From positions 3,900,035-3,964,034 of the forward strand of contig NZ_KI912577.1 in the NCBI RefSeq assembly GCF_000519085.1: a stretch of DNA of 64,000 bases. The letters run 5' to 3'. Position numbers and translations under genes: made by a program. The notes beneath the pieces were generated by a model. That model did no database searches and was not told the DNA's origin. It saw only the letters and a program-made list of their open reading frames with translations. Positions 7,980-18,698 of the stretch are shown in pieces. How positions within the stretch are numbered: position 1 is the stretch's first letter; every line of letters begins with the position of its first letter. This DNA comes from Methylobacterium sp. 10. Lineage in GTDB: Bacteria > Pseudomonadota > Alphaproteobacteria > Rhizobiales > Beijerinckiaceae.

Positions 7980-8744
7980 TCACTCGGCGAAGGCTTGCGC
8001 GAAGCGCGTCAGGGTCGGCTCGTCGGTGAGATCGAGGCGGAGCGGGGTCACCGAGATGCGCTTCTCGGCGATGGCCTTCAGGTCGGTGCCGTGGCCGGGC
8101 TCGAACCGCGCCTTGGCGAAGGCCAGCCAGAAATACGGGTTGCCGCGCCCGTCATGGCGCGCGTCGATGGCCAGCAGCGCCTGGTTGCGCATGCCCTGCG
8201 CGGCCACGGCGGTGCCCGCGACATCCTCGGGCTCGCAATCGGGGAAGTTGACGTTGACGACGATGCCGGGCTCGATCCCGATCTCCAGGATCTTCTTGAC
8301 GACGCCAGGCCCGTGATGGGCGGCACAGGCCCACTTGATCGCCCCGCGTCCGCCCGCACCGTAGGCCTGGCTCAGGGCGATGGAGCGCACGTTGAGGATG
8401 GTGCCCTCCATCGCCGCCGCGATGGTGCCCGAATAGGTCACGTCCTCGGCGACGTTCTGGCCGCGATTGACGCCGGACAGGACGAGGTCAGGCCCGTGGT
8501 CCTTGAGGATGTGGCGCACCCCCATGATCACGCAGTCGGAGGGCGTGCCCTTCACGGCGAAGCGCTTCTCGGAGATCTGGCGCAGGCGCAGGGGATCGTT
8601 GAGCGACAGCGAGTGCGAGACGCCGGACTGATCGCTCTCGGGCGCCACGACCCAGACGTCGTCGGACAGGGTCCGGGCGATGCCCTCCAGGGTCTCGAGG
8701 CCCGGTGCGTGGATGCCGTCGTCGTTGGTGACCAGGATGCGCAT
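7980..8744 (-). CDS. surE: 5'/3'-nucleotidase SurE
   Basis: 254 residues. The N-terminal metal-binding motif [16 protein letters not shown] is complete, and SGVNRGQNVAEDVTYSGT is the second family signature. SurE is a divalent-metal phosphatase that removes phosphate from nucleoside monophosphates and short polyphosphates, and it is linked to stationary-phase survival. Its ATG shares one base with the serS stop (TGATG), indicating coupled translation. Confidence 0.96.
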   Translation of the reverse strand: MRILVTNDDGIHAPGLETLEGIARTLSDDVWVVAPESDQSGVSHSLSLNDPLRLRQISEKRFAVKGTPSDCVIMGVRHILKDHGPDLVLSGVNRGQNVAEDVTYSGTIAAAMEGTILNVRSIALSQAYGAGGRGAIKWACAAHHGPGVVKKILEIGIEPGIVVNVNFPDCEPEDVAGTAVAAQGMRNQALLAIDARHDGRGNPYFWLAFAKARFEPGHGTDLKAIAEKRISVTPLRLDLTDEPTLTRFAQAFAE

Positions 8745-10030
8745 CAGCTCTTGAGCCCTTCGATCTTCTCGATGCCGCCCATGTAGGGCTTGAGAACCGA
8801 CGGGATGGTGACGCTGCCGTCCGGGTTCTGGTAGTTTTCCATCACGGCGATGAGGGCGCGGCCGACCGCGACGCCCGATCCGTTGAGGGTATGCACGAAT
8901 TGTGCGCCCTTGCCTTCCCTGGGGCGATAGCGCGCGTTCATCCGCCGCGCCTGGAAGTCGCCGCAGACCGAGCAGGACGAGATCTCGCGAAACGTCTCCT
9001 GCCCCGGCATCCAGACCTCGATGTCGTAGGTCTTTTGGGATGCAAAGCCCATGTCGCCGGTGCAGAGCGTCATCACCCGGTAGGTCAGATCGAGCTTCTT
9101 CAGGATCGCCTCGGCCGAGCCGAGCATCCGTTCGTGCTCGGAGGCGGACTGATCCGGCGTTGTGATCGAGACGAGCTCGACCTTGTTGAACTGGTGCTGG
9201 CGCAGCATGCCGCGGGTGTCCCGCCCGGCCGAGCCGGCCTCGGCGCGGAAGCACGGGGTCAGCGCGGTGAAGCGTAACGGCAGTTCGTTCTCGGAGAGGA
9301 TCGATTCACGCACGAGGTTGGTGAGGGGGACTTCCGCCGTGGGGATGAGCCAATGCTCCTCTCCGGCCCGGAATTGATCGTCGCGGAACTTCGGCAGCTG
9401 CGCGGTGCCGAACATCGCCTCGTCGCGCACCAGGATCGGCGGTGCCACTTCGGTATAGCCGTGCTCGCCGGTATGAAGATCGAGCATGAACTGGCCGAGC
9501 GCGCGTTCGAGCCGGGCGAGCTGGCCCTTGAGCACCACGAAGCGGGCGCCGGACATGCGCGAGGCCGCCTCGAAATCCATCAGGCCGAAGGCTTCGCCAA
9601 GCTCGAAATGCTGGCGGCCCGTGGCGAGCTTCGTCCGGCTGCCGGAAGAGGCGCGGTGCTCGACATTGCCGTGCTCGTCGGCGCCTTCGGGTACGTCCAG
9701 ATTCGGGCGGTTCGGGATGGAAGCGAGGCGCTCGTCGAGGATCCTGCCGGCTTCCCCTTGAGCCGCCTCCAGGGCGGGCCCCTCCTCCTTCAGCCGCGCC
9801 ACCTCGGCCATCAGCTCGGTGGCACGCGCCTCGTCCTTCGCCTTCTTCGCACCGCCGATTTCCTTGGCCAGCGCGTTGCGCCGCTCCTGATTGGCCTGCG
9901 CCGCCGAGGTGGCGGATTTCCGCGCGTCGTCGAGGGCGATCAGCTCGACCGAGAGCGCACCGAGGCCGCGACGGCGCAGGGCCTCGTCGAAGGCGTCCGG
10001 ATTCTCGCGGATGGCGCGGATGTCGTGCAT
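8744..10030 (-). CDS. serS: Seryl-tRNA synthetase
   Basis: 428 residues from the ATG at 10030, the usual SerRS length; the open frame continues upstream but without family sequence. The N-terminal coiled-coil arm (about residues 30-100, rich in Lys/Glu/Ala) recognises the long variable arm of tRNA-Ser. Class II motif 2 is visible as [13 protein letters not shown] and motif 3 as [18 protein letters not shown]. It is joined to surE by a one-base overlap. A repeat-bearing gap separates it from tatC. Confidence 0.97.
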   Translation of the reverse strand: MHDIRAIRENPDAFDEALRRRGLGALSVELIALDDARKSATSAAQANQERRNALAKEIGGAKKAKDEARATELMAEVARLKEEGPALEAAQGEAGRILDERLASIPNRPNLDVPEGADEHGNVEHRASSGSRTKLATGRQHFELGEAFGLMDFEAASRMSGARFVVLKGQLARLERALGQFMLDLHTGEHGYTEVAPPILVRDEAMFGTAQLPKFRDDQFRAGEEHWLIPTAEVPLTNLVRESILSENELPLRFTALTPCFRAEAGSAGRDTRGMLRQHQFNKVELVSITTPDQSASEHERMLGSAEAILKKLDLTYRVMTLCTGDMGFASQKTYDIEVWMPGQETFREISSCSVCGDFQARRMNARYRPREGKGAQFVHTLNGSGVAVGRALIAVMENYQNPDGSVTIPSVLKPYMGGIEKIEGLKS

Positions 10031-10126
10031 GGGCGGCTCGATTCGCTGTGAGTCGCCGACGCTTTGCAGCATCGAGGCGACCCCGACAAGGCCGGGCAGA
10101 TGTGGCGTCCGCCCATTCCACGACCG

Positions 10127-10221
10127 CATCCTGAAGCACCGAAGCGCCACCGAAGGCCTCGAAGGAGGCCTTAAGACACCACAGCGCGAACTGGAGGCCT
10201 CCTTCGCGGCGTCTCAGGATG
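10127..10221. repeat. Nested inverted repeats between tatC and serS
   Basis: The outer arms CATCCTGA (10127-10134) and TCAGGATG (10214-10221) are perfect complements. An inner perfect hairpin, AAGGCCTC (10153-10160) with GAGGCCTT (10165-10172), lies within. A second GGAGGCCTCC palindrome is present near 10194-10203. The composition looks like a REP-type element placed in the 214-bp gap between tatC and serS. Confidence 0.6.
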
Positions 10222-10244
10222 AAATAGAGGGTGGGGGGCGGGTC

Positions 10245-11045
10245 CTACGGCTCCAGACCTTCCGCAACCCGCTTGGCCTTGCGGCGACGCTCGACGCGGG
10301 CCACCGAGAAGATCGAGGCCTCGTAGAGGAGGAGCATCGGCAGGGCCAGCGACAGCTGCGAAATCACGTCGGGCGGGGTCAGGATCGCGGCCGCCACGAA
10401 GACGAGGACAATGGCGTAGCGGCGCTTCTCGCGCAGGAAGACGGTGTCGATTACCCCGATCTGGCCGAGAAGGGTGAGGATCACCGGCAATTGGAATGCC
10501 AGCCCGAAGGCGAAGATCAGCGTCATGATGAGCGAGAGATACTCGTCCACCTTCGGCAGCAGTGAGATCGTCGCCTCTCCCGGCTGCCCGACCTGCTGCA
10601 GGCTCACCGAGAACTGGATCAGCAGCGGCATCGCCAGGAAGAACACCACCAGTGCGCCGAGCACGAAGAAGATCGGCGTGGCGACGAGGTAGGGCAGGAA
10701 GGCCTGGCGCTCGTTGCGGTAGAGGCCCGGCGCCACGAAAGCATAGATCTGCGTCGCGATGACCGGGAAGGCGAGGAACCCTGCGCCGAACACGCTGAGC
10801 TTGATGTTGGTGAACACCTGTTCGAGGAAGTGCGTCGCGATGAGCTGCGCCTTCTCCGGGCCGACGATGGAGACGTAGGGGTGGAGCAGGATGTTGTAGA
10901 TGTGCCGCGAGACGAAGAAGCACGCAAAGAACATCACGACGAACGCCGCCAGCGACTTGATCAGCCGCGAGCGCAACTCGATCAGGTGGTCGAGGAGCGG
11001 CGCGCGTGACGCCTCGACCTCGGATTCGTCGACCGGATCGATCAT
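10245..11045 (-). CDS. tatC: Sec-independent translocase TatC
   Basis: 266 residues with six membrane helices. The start overlaps tatB by four bases (ATGA). Conserved features are the N-terminal PLLDHLIELRSRL, the periplasmic loop with FLEQVFTNIKLSVFGAG, and the helix AFGLAFQLPVILTLLGQ. TatC is the twin-arginine signal receptor. At least one likely Tat substrate, the formamidase at 32.6 kb, is encoded in this window. Confidence 0.97.
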   Translation of the reverse strand: MIDPVDESEVEASRAPLLDHLIELRSRLIKSLAAFVVMFFACFFVSRHIYNILLHPYVSIVGPEKAQLIATHFLEQVFTNIKLSVFGAGFLAFPVIATQIYAFVAPGLYRNERQAFLPYLVATPIFFVLGALVVFFLAMPLLIQFSVSLQQVGQPGEATISLLPKVDEYLSLIMTLIFAFGLAFQLPVILTLLGQIGVIDTVFLREKRRYAIVLVFVAAAILTPPDVISQLSLALPMLLLYEASIFSVARVERRRKAKRVAEGLEP

Positions 11046-11557
11046 GAGGTGGCGCCGGGCTCGGTAGGCTTGGTGGAGGGTTCGGTCGGGGCCACGGCAG
11101 TCCGGGGCGGGAGATCGGGCAGCGCGTAGTCCGGCGGGGGCGGTGGCTCGACGTTCGCCGGCTCGGTCGATGCGGGAGCGTGGATCGAAGGCGCGGAGGG
11201 CGCGGGCGGGTCGTTCTCGGCGAGCTTGGCGGCCACGTTGGCCAGGGGCTGCGTGCTCGATTGCGAGCGCCCGTCCACGGCGCCACGGATCTCGTCGCGG
11301 ATGGTTTGGACCGGATTGAAGCCCGGCCCCATCGTGCTGGCGGAGCGCTTGATACCGTCGACCTCGCGGCGGACTTCGTCGAACTCGGCCTCGCGGATGG
11401 CCTCGTTGAACTGGGCGTGGAACTCGCCGGCCATGCGGCGCATCTTGCCCGTCACCTGGCCAACGGTGCGCAGGGCCTTGGGCAGGTCCTTGGGCCCGAT
11501 GACGATGAGGGCGACGCCGCCGATCAGCATCACCTCGCCCCAACTCATGTCGAACAT
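11042..11557 (-). CDS. tatB: Sec-independent translocase TatB
   Basis: 171 residues. The N-terminal helix MFDMSWGEVMLIGGVALIVI is followed by GPKDLPKALRTVGQ, the TatB hallmark with its Glu8. An amphipathic helix comes next, and a Pro-rich acidic tail makes up the last 70 residues. It works with TatC as the signal-peptide receptor. It overlaps tatC by four bases and lies 150 bp downstream of tatA. Confidence 0.95.
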   Translation of the reverse strand: MFDMSWGEVMLIGGVALIVIGPKDLPKALRTVGQVTGKMRRMAGEFHAQFNEAIREAEFDEVRREVDGIKRSASTMGPGFNPVQTIRDEIRGAVDGRSQSSTQPLANVAAKLAENDPPAPSAPSIHAPASTEPANVEPPPPPDYALPDLPPRTAVAPTEPSTKPTEPGATS

Positions 11558-11707
11558 GGTGTCGCTCGTCCCGCGGCCGATGGCCTGTGCCTCGTCACGA
11601 CCGACGGCCTAGCATGGTTCACGCAAGGCCGATCTCCGTCCGGGCGATTTCGCTCACACGAACTCCGGGCGGTCCCGTCCAGGACCGCCGATGTCGCCTA
11701 AGGGGTC

Positions 11708-11971
11708 TCAGACGACCTTGCGGTCGGCCGAGACGTGGCTGGCGGTGGCCGGCTCGCCCTGGTGAGGCAGGGTGCGCACGGGCTCGCCGTTGCTCGGCGG
11801 CGGCACGGCGGGCGCCTGTCCGGCAGGCGTCTCGTCCTCGGCCATCCCCTTCTTGAAAGCCTTGATGCCCTTGGCGACGTCGCCCATCAGATCAGAGATC
11901 TTGCCGCGCCCGAACAACAGCATCACGATGCCCGCGACGATGATCCAGTGCCAGATACTCATGCTGCCCAT
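11708..11971 (-). CDS. tatA: Sec-independent translocase TatA
   Basis: 87 residues. The start at 11971 is supported by AGGAG six bases upstream; an ATG three codons later is possible. The sequence [20 protein letters not shown], followed by [20 protein letters not shown], is the classic TatA short helix, hinge and amphipathic helix. A polar 40-residue tail follows. It oligomerises to form the Tat pore and heads the tatABC cluster. Confidence 0.96.
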   Translation of the reverse strand: MGSMSIWHWIIVAGIVMLLFGRGKISDLMGDVAKGIKAFKKGMAEDETPAGQAPAVPPPSNGEPVRTLPHQGEPATASHVSADRKVV

Positions 11972-12146
11972 GGCAAACTCCTGCGCCCATGCGGTCGCCT
12001 GCCCAGCGACGCCCTCTCACGACGGATTGTCGGGAAACTAGGGATGGGAGGAAGCGAACACAAGAACCACGGGGGCTCTCGCCGAGGCATTCGCGGCATC
12101 TGAGGCAATTGTGCAGCGCGTCATGGACGCGCGGGAAGCACCGAGT

Positions 12147-13151
12147 TCATGCCTGGGCGGAAAGGCCCGCTTCGAAACGCGAGCGCGCCTCGGCGACATC
12201 GAACTCCGAATGCGGTGCGAGCCGGGCCAGGGCGGCCTCGGCACGGCGCAGGGCTTCGCCGGAGAGGATCGGCGTGCCGTCCAAGACGGCGCGCATCTCC
12301 TTCTGATCGCCGTTGCAATGGAGCGCGACGTCGATTCCGGCGGCGAAGGCTTTCTCGGCCTTCTCGCGAAAGGTGCCGTCCAGCGCCTTCATCGAGAGGT
12401 CGTCGGTCATGAGCAGGCCGTCGAACCCGATCAGGCCGCGGATCACCTGTCCGATCACCACACTGGACTGCGTCGCGGGATGATGCGGGTCGAGGGCGGC
12501 GTAGACCACGTGCGCGCTCATCGCCATCGGCAGGTCCGCCAGGGCGCGGAAGGGGACGAAGTCGTGGGCGGCCAGGCTCACGCCCTCGGCCTCGACAACG
12601 GGCAGATCCTTGTGGCTGTCGCATGCGGCACGGCCATGCCCGGGAATGTGCTTGATCACGGGGAGGACGCCGCCCTCCATCAGCCCCTCGGCCACCGCGC
12701 GTCCCAGGGCGATGACGGCGTGCGGATCGGTGCCGTAGGCGCGGTCGCCGATGATGTCGTGGGCGCCGGCAACCGGTACGTCGAGGACTGGCGCGCAATC
12801 GACGTTGATCCCCACCGAGGCGAGGTCGTGCGCCATCAGCCGTGCGCCGAGACGCGCCATGGCGGTGCCCGACCCGTTGAGCCGGCCGAAGCGGGCGCCG
12901 GCCGGATAGGAAGGCCAGTGCGGCGGCCCCATGCGCTGTACCCGTCCGCCCTCCTGGTCGATCAGGATCGGCGTGTCGGCCCGGCCCGATGTGGCCCGCA
13001 GCGCATCGGTCAGCGCCCTTACCTCGTCCGGCGAGCCGATGTTGCGCTTGAACAGGATGAAGCCCCAGGGCTGCGCATCGCGGAAGAACGCGGCCTCCTC
13101 GTCCGAGAGGGTCCGGCCGGCACAGCCGAGGATCAGGGCGCGAGTGGTCAT
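12147..13151 (-). CDS. nagZ: Beta-N-acetylhexosaminidase NagZ (GH3)
   Basis: 334 residues, a single GH3 barrel. The loop KHIPGHGRAACDSHKDLP carries the mobile catalytic His/Asp pair, and LLMTDDLSM carries the nucleophile Asp. Substrate contacts appear as LIDQEGGRVQRM. NagZ removes GlcNAc from anhydro-muropeptides during cytoplasmic peptidoglycan recycling. It lies between a SPOR-domain gene and tatA. In many Rhizobiales scpA and scpB come between nagZ and tatA; here there are only 175 bp. Confidence 0.95.
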   Translation of the reverse strand: MTTRALILGCAGRTLSDEEAAFFRDAQPWGFILFKRNIGSPDEVRALTDALRATSGRADTPILIDQEGGRVQRMGPPHWPSYPAGARFGRLNGSGTAMARLGARLMAHDLASVGINVDCAPVLDVPVAGAHDIIGDRAYGTDPHAVIALGRAVAEGLMEGGVLPVIKHIPGHGRAACDSHKDLPVVEAEGVSLAAHDFVPFRALADLPMAMSAHVVYAALDPHHPATQSSVVIGQVIRGLIGFDGLLMTDDLSMKALDGTFREKAEKAFAAGIDVALHCNGDQKEMRAVLDGTPILSGEALRRAEAALARLAPHSEFDVAEARSRFEAGLSAQA

Positions 13152-13398
13152 GGGGTATGCTGCTCGGCTTGAATGGACAGACGATCCGAGGGACGTCCGT
13201 CCCTGCTCGTCCCGGTCGCGGCGGTCCTCGCATGGGCGGGTCCCGCACGGAGCGCCACCGAGATGCGAGGCGTCGACGGTCGCCTTCGAGATCTTCGCTT
13301 CGGCTTCGTCGGTCTCGAGTTCTCAGGCCCGGATCGCGGGCGCTTGGCTCACGAGACCAGGTTCCCGGAACTCAGCTTCGACGCTCAGTTCCCGTGGC

Positions 13399-14808
13399 TC
13401 AGTTCTTGGCGACGAAGCACTGGCCGCCCGCGCCCTGCAATTCGGTGCAGAGGGTCGTCGCCTCCGCCTTGGCCAAGGGGCCGACGCGGACGCGGTAGAT
13501 CGTCTTGCCGCTGACCTCGGCCTGACGGATCAGGGCCGGCTTGCCGGAGAGCTGGCTGAACTTGCCCTGCATCTGCTTGAACGCGGCCTGAGCCTCGGCC
13601 TCGCTGGTGCGCACCCCGAGCTGGACCGAGTACCCGCTGACCGGGGCGGTCGAAGCCGCCGAGGCGGGGGCGGGCGTCGGCAGGGCGGACGTCGCATCGG
13701 GGGCGACGGCGGTGACACGCTGCGGGGCCTTCACGCGGGGAGCGGGTGCGGCCTGCTCGGGGGCCGCAGCTTCGTCGGATGCTGCGGGAGTCGCCGTCGG
13801 CAGCTTTCCGACGCGCGGATGCATCGATCCACTGGTGGAGCCGCCGCTATCACCCGGAAGGGTCATGGTAGGGATCACGGATTGGGCGGCGGAAGCCTCG
13901 CGCTGGGGCGGCGGGGGAGGCGTGTCCGGCTTCACCGAAACGGTCCGCACCCGGCGGGGCTCGCCGAGGGTTTCGGTGAGGGGGGCGGTATTGCCGCCCT
14001 GCCCGGTTGACGGCGTGGCTCCGCCCTCCCCGGCGCGCTGGGCGGAACGGGCGGCCTGCGCGACGTCGACCGGCTGCTCTTCGCGGTTGACGATGCGGAT
14101 CTGGCCATCCTTGGCGTTACGGTCGTAGATCTGCTTGTTCTGGTCGGGAATCTCGACGCCGTCCGCCTTCTGCGGGGCGATCTTCAGCGGCGCCTTGTCG
14201 GCTAGGATCGTCGGCACGGTGCCGTCGCCCTGGCTCGAATGCAGGCCGCGCCAAGTGAGCGCGCCGGTGACGCAGACCACCAGCACGCCGAGGCCGGCCC
14301 CCACGGAGACGAGGCGGCTGCGCTGGCGGGGCCGCTCGGCCGCACGGTTGAGGCGATCGTCCTGCTCCGGCGCATAGGCCTCCGATCCGCGGGGATCGTG
14401 GATCCCATCGGCATAGGCGCTGTGATCGACGGAGGCGAGATACTGGTCGAAGGCATCGGCCGGATGAGCCAAGAGCGTGGCCTCCGACTCGGGCGCCGTC
14501 TGGTACTGGGGATGCTGGGCGTAGGCCGCCGACGCCCCGGCATGGGCCGAAGGAGCGGCTGCCGGAGCCTCGTCGTGGAAGCTGGGCTCCCTCCGCCCGC
14601 CCTGGCCCTGCGGCTGGGGAGCGGTACGGGAATCGCGGGCCTCGAGGAGGGCGCGGAAGGGGTCGTCCTGGCCGACGATGCGGGCGAGTTCCGCCAACGG
14701 GTCGGGCTTTGCCGCAGGCTGAGCCTGCGGCTGGGGCAGTGTCGTGGGCTGCAAGTCACGCGCGAAGGCGTCGAAATCGACAGGCGCTCGCGAAGCGTTC
14801 GTCGTCAT
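13399..14808 (-). CDS. SPOR domain membrane protein
   Basis: 469 residues from the ATG at 14808, which has AGAGGA upstream; a GTG six codons earlier is open. A Pro/Gln/Ala-rich cytoplasmic part (1-160) is followed by one membrane helix (about 166-186, LVSVGAGLGVLVVCVTGAL). A long low-complexity Pro/Ala linker leads to a C-terminal SPOR domain of about 75 residues (GYSVQLGVRTSEAEAQAAF to the end). SPOR domains bind denuded glycan strands at the septum, so a cell-division or envelope role is likely. It lies 12 bp downstream of argS-encoded sequence, a common alphaproteobacterial arrangement. Confidence 0.88.
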   Translation of the reverse strand: MTTNASRAPVDFDAFARDLQPTTLPQPQAQPAAKPDPLAELARIVGQDDPFRALLEARDSRTAPQPQGQGGRREPSFHDEAPAAAPSAHAGASAAYAQHPQYQTAPESEATLLAHPADAFDQYLASVDHSAYADGIHDPRGSEAYAPEQDDRLNRAAERPRQRSRLVSVGAGLGVLVVCVTGALTWRGLHSSQGDGTVPTILADKAPLKIAPQKADGVEIPDQNKQIYDRNAKDGQIRIVNREEQPVDVAQAARSAQRAGEGGATPSTGQGGNTAPLTETLGEPRRVRTVSVKPDTPPPPPQREASAAQSVIPTMTLPGDSGGSTSGSMHPRVGKLPTATPAASDEAAAPEQAAPAPRVKAPQRVTAVAPDATSALPTPAPASAASTAPVSGYSVQLGVRTSEAEAQAAFKQMQGKFSQLSGKPALIRQAEVSGKTIYRVRVGPLAKAEATTLCTELQGAGGQCFVAKN

Positions 14809-14838
14809 GGCAGCATTCCTCTTCACGCCGAGATCACC

Positions 14839-16584
14839 TCACCGCATTTCATCCGGCGCGGTGACACCCAAGACCGCGAGGCCGGAGGCGACGACGCCTC
14901 TCAAAGCCTCCACGAGGGCCAGTCTTGCCCGTGTCGAGTTTCGGTCGTTTAGATTAATAAACCGTAATTGCGGCAAGTCTTTGCCTTTGTTCCAGAAACC
15001 ATGCAGGGAACTTGCGAGTTCGTAGAGGTAGAATGCCACACGATGTGGCTCGTGTGCCGCCGCCGCCGCTTCGATCACCCGCGGGTATTGGGCGATGAGC
15101 CGCATGATCTCGACTTCCGCGGAATCGGCGAGGAGCGTCAGATCCGCATCCGCGAGGCCGGCGACGGAAAAGTCCTCGCCGGGCATGGTTTCGCGCGCCT
15201 GCCGGAACACCGAGGCGCAGCGGGCATGGGCGTACTGCACGTAGAAGACCGGGTTGTCCTTGGATTGCTCCACCACCTTGGCGAGGTCGAAATCCAGGGT
15301 CGCGTCGTTCTTGCGGTAGAGCATCATGAAGCGGATCGCATCGCGGCCGACCTCGTCGACCACCTCGGCGAGGGTGATGAACTCGCCCGCGCGCTTGGAC
15401 ATCTTCACCGGCTCGCCGGCCCGAAGGAGGCGCACCAGCTGGCACAGCTTCACGTCGAGGGTGGCCTCGCCGTCGCTCACCGCTCTTACCGCCGCCTGCA
15501 TGCGCTTGACGTAGCCGCCGTGATCCGCGCCGAGCACGTCGATGAGGTCGGTGGCGCCGCGACTGATCTTGTCGCGATGATAGGCGATGTCGGAGGCGAA
15601 GTAGGTGAACGAGCCGTCCGACTTCAGGAGCGGCCGGTCGACGTCGTCGCCGAACTCCACGGTACGGAACAGGGTCTGCTCACGGTCCTCCCAATCCTCG
15701 GGCAACTGGCCCTTCGGCGGCGGCAGCCGGCCCTCGTAGACGAGGCCCTTCTCGCGAAGCTCCGCCAGGAGGACGGGCACCGCCTCCTTCAGGGTAGCTT
15801 CCGAGAAGAACACGTCGTGATGGATGCCGAGTCGGGCGAGGTCGCCCCGGATCAGCTCCATCATCGCGGCGATGGCGTCCGCCCGCACCAGCGGCAGCCA
15901 CTCGGATTCCGGCGCGTCGAGGAGCGCGCGGCCGTGCTTCTCGGCGAGAGCCTTGCCCACCGGCACGAGGTAGTCGCCGGGATAGAGGCCTTCGGGCACC
16001 GGGCCGACCTCTTCGCCCAGCGCCTCGCGGTAACGCAGGAACGCGGAGCGGGCGAGCACGTCCACCTGCGCACCGGCATCGTTGATGTAGTACTCGCGCG
16101 TCACGTCGCGGCCGGCCGCCACGAGCAGGTTGGCCAGCGCGTCGCCGAACACCGCCCCGCGACCATGGCCCACATGCATCGGCCCGGTGGGGTTGGCCGA
16201 GACGTATTCGATGTTGACCTTGCCGCCGGGCATGTGGGCTCGACCGAAGTCCGTGCCCTCGCCAAGCGCGGCACGCACGACCTCGTAATAGGTCTCGGGC
16301 GTCAGCCGCAGGTTGATGAAGCCCGGTCCGGCCACGCTCGCCTCGACGACGCGGGGATCCTGCCGGAGCTCCGCCGCCAGCGCTTCGCCCAGCGCCTTAG
16401 GATTGGTCCGGGCCTCCTTGGCGAGGACCAGGGCGGCATTGGTGGCGAGGTCGCCGTGAGTGGCATCGCGCGGCGGCTCGACCACCACGCGGGAGAGATC
16501 GAGCCCCTCGGGCAGCGTCCCGGACCGGATCAGGCTCTCGAGCGCCTCGCGCACGCGCGCCTCGAAGGTGGCGAAGATGTTCAT
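14839..16584 (-). CDS. argS: Arginyl-tRNA synthetase
   Basis: 581 residues. The N-terminal additional domain is followed by [20 protein letters not shown], which contains the HIGH-type signature as HVGH. The KMSK-type motif is [14 protein letters not shown]. The C-terminal anticodon-binding helical domain ends [22 protein letters not shown]. The length and domain order are typical of class I ArgRS. It lies between the SGNH hydrolase and SPOR genes on the same strand. Confidence 0.97.
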   Translation of the reverse strand: MNIFATFEARVREALESLIRSGTLPEGLDLSRVVVEPPRDATHGDLATNAALVLAKEARTNPKALGEALAAELRQDPRVVEASVAGPGFINLRLTPETYYEVVRAALGEGTDFGRAHMPGGKVNIEYVSANPTGPMHVGHGRGAVFGDALANLLVAAGRDVTREYYINDAGAQVDVLARSAFLRYREALGEEVGPVPEGLYPGDYLVPVGKALAEKHGRALLDAPESEWLPLVRADAIAAMMELIRGDLARLGIHHDVFFSEATLKEAVPVLLAELREKGLVYEGRLPPPKGQLPEDWEDREQTLFRTVEFGDDVDRPLLKSDGSFTYFASDIAYHRDKISRGATDLIDVLGADHGGYVKRMQAAVRAVSDGEATLDVKLCQLVRLLRAGEPVKMSKRAGEFITLAEVVDEVGRDAIRFMMLYRKNDATLDFDLAKVVEQSKDNPVFYVQYAHARCASVFRQARETMPGEDFSVAGLADADLTLLADSAEVEIMRLIAQYPRVIEAAAAAHEPHRVAFYLYELASSLHGFWNKGKDLPQLRFINLNDRNSTRARLALVEALRGVVASGLAVLGVTAPDEMR

Positions 16585-16719
16585 GGGATATCTATTCCGC
16601 TCGCGCCAAGCCGCATCGTCACGACGGCCTGCGCCTCAAGGCGGCGGCATACCAATGCGGGGGGCACGTGTCACGGGAGACCGCCCATCGCCCTTTGCTG
16701 CTCCCATCAGACCGGCGCT

Positions 16720-17307
16720 TCAGAACCAGGCCCGCCAAGCCTCCCATTCGGCTACGGCGCCGGCCAGGGCCGCGTAGCCGCCGGCATTGGGGTGGGTTCC
16801 GTCCCCCGCCGCGGCTTCGCCGGTCCATGCATCGGATCCCGTAGCCACGCCGAAGATCGGCAGGAACGGAACGCCCAGTCGGGCGCAGAGGGGAGCGATG
16901 TCCTGCGACAGAGCCAGGATTCGTGCATCCGCCGAGGGATCGTCGCAGACGGGAAGCGGGCCGATCATCAGGGCTTTTCGGCAACCGGCGGCGTCCGCGA
17001 GAATCGCCCCGGTTGCGTCGAGGGAGCGGTCATGAGGAACGCGGGTTCGGCCATCCATGAGGGTGCAATCGTTTGCGCCGAACGCGAAAACGAGCCGGCC
17101 GTCCAGCTCCTCGGGCAGGCGGGCTTCCGCCTCGCCGCGCCAGCGGCCCTGAATGTCGAGGCTGGTGTCGCGGCGAATGCCCAGATTGTAATGCGTGACG
17201 TCCCAGCCCGCTCGACGGGCCTCGGCACAGAGACGGCCCGTCCATCCGAGACAGGTGTCGTCACCGACCCCGTTCACGAAACTGTCGCCGATGAAACAAA
17301 TGCGCAT
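16720..17307 (-). CDS. SGNH/GDSL hydrolase
   Basis: 195 residues. Block I (MRICFIGDSFVNGVGDD) carries the catalytic Ser in GDS. The block III-like stretch FAFGANDCT carries the Asn, and the C-terminal DGTHPNAGGYAALA carries the Asp and His. It is therefore a complete SGNH esterase/lipase-fold enzyme without a signal peptide, probably cytoplasmic. Its substrate cannot be told from sequence. It starts 23 bp after the dgt stop and is likely co-transcribed with it. Confidence 0.9.
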   Translation of the reverse strand: MRICFIGDSFVNGVGDDTCLGWTGRLCAEARRAGWDVTHYNLGIRRDTSLDIQGRWRGEAEARLPEELDGRLVFAFGANDCTLMDGRTRVPHDRSLDATGAILADAAGCRKALMIGPLPVCDDPSADARILALSQDIAPLCARLGVPFLPIFGVATGSDAWTGEAAAGDGTHPNAGGYAALAGAVAEWEAWRAWF

Positions 17308-17330
17308 GGATCGTCCCGAAATCCCGGCCC

Positions 17331-18599
17331 CTACCCCTCCGCCAGCGGCAGGCCCCGGCTCTCGGGGCTCCAGTGCAGGTCCGGCGTTGTCGGAAACAGG
17401 CGCTTGTGGGCGAGCACCGCATAGGTGTCGGTCATGCCGGCGATATAGTCGGCCACCCGGCGGGCAATGCGCCCCTCCCCCGCCGCATCGAGCCCGGCCC
17501 GCCATTCCTCCGGCATGGAAGCAGGGTTCGTGCTGAAGGCATCGAACAGGTCCGCGACGATGATGTCCGCCTTCGCTCGCACTGCCAGCACGCTCGGGTG
17601 GCGGTACATCCGCGCGTAGAGGAAGCGCTTGATCGTTGCATCCGCCTCCTCCAGGGCCGGCGAGAAGGCGACGACAGCCTCCTCGGCTCCACGGATATCG
17701 GCGACGGAACCCGGTGCCAGGACCTCGATCCGGCGGGTGCTCTCGGCGATCACGTCCTCCACGAAGCGGGTGATCACGCGCCGCGCCAGTTCGTGAATCT
17801 TTCGCGATTCCTCGAGATTCGGGTGCAGCGCGTCGATCTCGTCGAGGATGTCCCGGAGGAACGGGACGCCGTCGAGATCCGACAGTTCGAACAGGCCCGC
17901 CCGCAGACCGTCGTCGAGGTCGTGGCTGTCATAGGCGATGTCGTCGGCCAGAGCCGCCGCCTGCGCCTCCGGCCCGGCGAAACGGGCGAGATCGAGATCG
18001 TTCTGCGCGTTGTATTCGAGGATGGCGGCGGGAATGCCCCGTCCCGCCCAGCGCGGGGTCGGGTCGCCCTCCTTCGTGAGGAGAGGGCCATTGTGCTTGA
18101 CGAGGCCCTCCAGGGTCTCCCAGGCGAGGTTCAACCCGTCGAACCCGGCATAGCGCCGCTCGAGCCGGGTCACGATCCGCAGGGCCTGGGCATTGTGGTC
18201 GAACCCGCCGTGAGCGGCCATCAGAGCATCGAGCGCATCCTCGCCGGTATGGCCGAAACAGGTGTGGCCGAGGTCGTGGGAGAGCGCCAGCGCCTCCGCG
18301 AGATCCTCGTCGAGGCCGAGCGCCCGGGCCAGCGCGCGGGCGATCTGGCTGACTTCGAGGGTATGGGTCAGACGGGTGCGGTAATGATCGCCCTCGTGGT
18401 GGACGAAGACCTGGGTCTTGTGCTTGAGGCGGCGGAAGGCGGCCGAATGGATGATCCGGTCACGGTCGCGCTGGAAGTCGCTGCGCGTGGGCGAGATCGC
18501 CTCCGGAATCAGCCGCCCGCGCGTGGCCGCCGGATCGGTGGCGTAGCGCGCCCGCCAGCGTTCGCCCCTGTGCCGCACGTCACCTCCTGAATGCGCCAT
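17331..18599 (-). CDS. dgt: Deoxyguanosinetriphosphate triphosphohydrolase-like protein
   Basis: 422 residues. The HD-domain metal ligands are visible in [17 protein letters not shown], then [18 protein letters not shown]. The N-terminal family motif [20 protein letters not shown] and [14 protein letters not shown] are also present. The family hydrolyses dNTPs to nucleosides plus triphosphate. The ATG at 18599 was chosen over a TTG three codons upstream. It diverges from erpA, with about 100 bp for promoters, a pairing common in Rhizobiales. Confidence 0.93.
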   Translation of the reverse strand: MAHSGGDVRHRGERWRARYATDPAATRGRLIPEAISPTRSDFQRDRDRIIHSAAFRRLKHKTQVFVHHEGDHYRTRLTHTLEVSQIARALARALGLDEDLAEALALSHDLGHTCFGHTGEDALDALMAAHGGFDHNAQALRIVTRLERRYAGFDGLNLAWETLEGLVKHNGPLLTKEGDPTPRWAGRGIPAAILEYNAQNDLDLARFAGPEAQAAALADDIAYDSHDLDDGLRAGLFELSDLDGVPFLRDILDEIDALHPNLEESRKIHELARRVITRFVEDVIAESTRRIEVLAPGSVADIRGAEEAVVAFSPALEEADATIKRFLYARMYRHPSVLAVRAKADIIVADLFDAFSTNPASMPEEWRAGLDAAGEGRIARRVADYIAGMTDTYAVLAHKRLFPTTPDLHWSPESRGLPLAEG

Positions 18600-18698
18600 C
18601 GCGCGCAACGACCATCCCGCGTTGCAGCGCGTCTCTACGGCGCATATCTTGTGTGGGCTAGCGCTTCTGGCAATCGACGAGAACCCAAGAGCATCACG

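Noticed and set aside
14968..17424. An 818-codon open frame on the plus strand opposite argS
   Set aside because: It is antisense to a clear argS and SGNH gene. Its composition is the repetitive Arg/Gly/His pattern of GC-rich shadow frames, and no family motif appears.
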